Source of the DNA: Turritopsis dohrnii
Taxonomy: Eukaryota > Cnidaria > Hydrozoa > Anthoathecata > Oceaniidae
DNA length: 64,000 bases
Direction of reading: 5' to 3'
Assembly (NCBI GenBank): GCA_027922465.2
Contig: BQMF02000041.1
Coordinates: forward strand, 806,001 to 870,000
Each line of letters opens with the position of its first letter. Position 1 is the stretch's first letter. Shown piece by piece: positions 63,886 through 64,000 of this stretch. The position numbers and the translations under genes are program-made. The notes beneath the pieces were generated by a model that saw nothing but the letters and a program-made list of their open reading frames with translations, searched no databases and had not been told where the DNA came from.

Positions 63886-64000
63886 TTTAGTAAAGGAAGG
63901 TAATGAAAACATTGGTGATTCATTAGAACATTATTTATAAAGTTGGTTATGTTATTTATAAAGAAGTATATTTGGAATAAATTTCATCTCCAGGGCTTCA

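Overview
The window is animal nuclear DNA. It is AT-rich and carries interrupted genes with GT-AG introns plus a heavy load of transposons. I could rebuild five spliced genes exon by exon, each with reading frame kept across every junction. They are UHRF1 (minus), NTHL1 (plus), an arfaptin (minus), KIF3A (minus) and the 5' part of PORCN (plus). The proteins resemble vertebrate orthologues closely, introns are many and short, and the transposon mix includes a Ty3/gypsy element, CR1/Jockey-like LINEs, a Kolobok-like THAP element, tRNA-derived SINEs and many terminal-inverted-repeat elements. A non-bilaterian or invertebrate animal fits best. A cnidarian is my best guess, but nothing in the sequence proves it.

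Layout. 1-2.6 kb: no recognised gene. 2.6-27.3 kb: UHRF1 on the minus strand, 21 coding exons, 751 residues. Its first intron is 13.4 kb long because of a stack of nested mobile elements at 14.17-26.80 kb. 28-36.8 kb: transposon-rich spacer with facing C and G tracts, a TA-flanked element, and a TTAA-flanked Kolobok-like element with a decayed THAP gene that is itself invaded. 36.8-38.1 kb: NTHL1. 38.1-40.4 kb: spacer with a SINE. 40.4-44.6 kb: arfaptin. 45.7-50.9 kb: KIF3A. 51-59.9 kb: spacer with a decayed LINE and two neighbouring copies of the element that also forms the outer layer of the UHRF1 nest. 59.9-64 kb: PORCN, running off the right edge.

The genes do not form one pathway. UHRF1 (maintenance DNA methylation) and NTHL1 (base-excision repair) act on DNA. 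Arfaptin acts in Golgi membrane curvature, KIF3A in ciliary transport and PORCN in Wnt lipidation. NTHL1 and arfaptin converge. Arfaptin and KIF3A lie head to tail about 1 kb apart. KIF3A and PORCN diverge across 9 kb of repeats.

The most unusual content is the mobile-element record. Nearly every insertion keeps recognisable ends and target-site duplications, so the order of insertion in UHRF1 intron 1 can be read directly.
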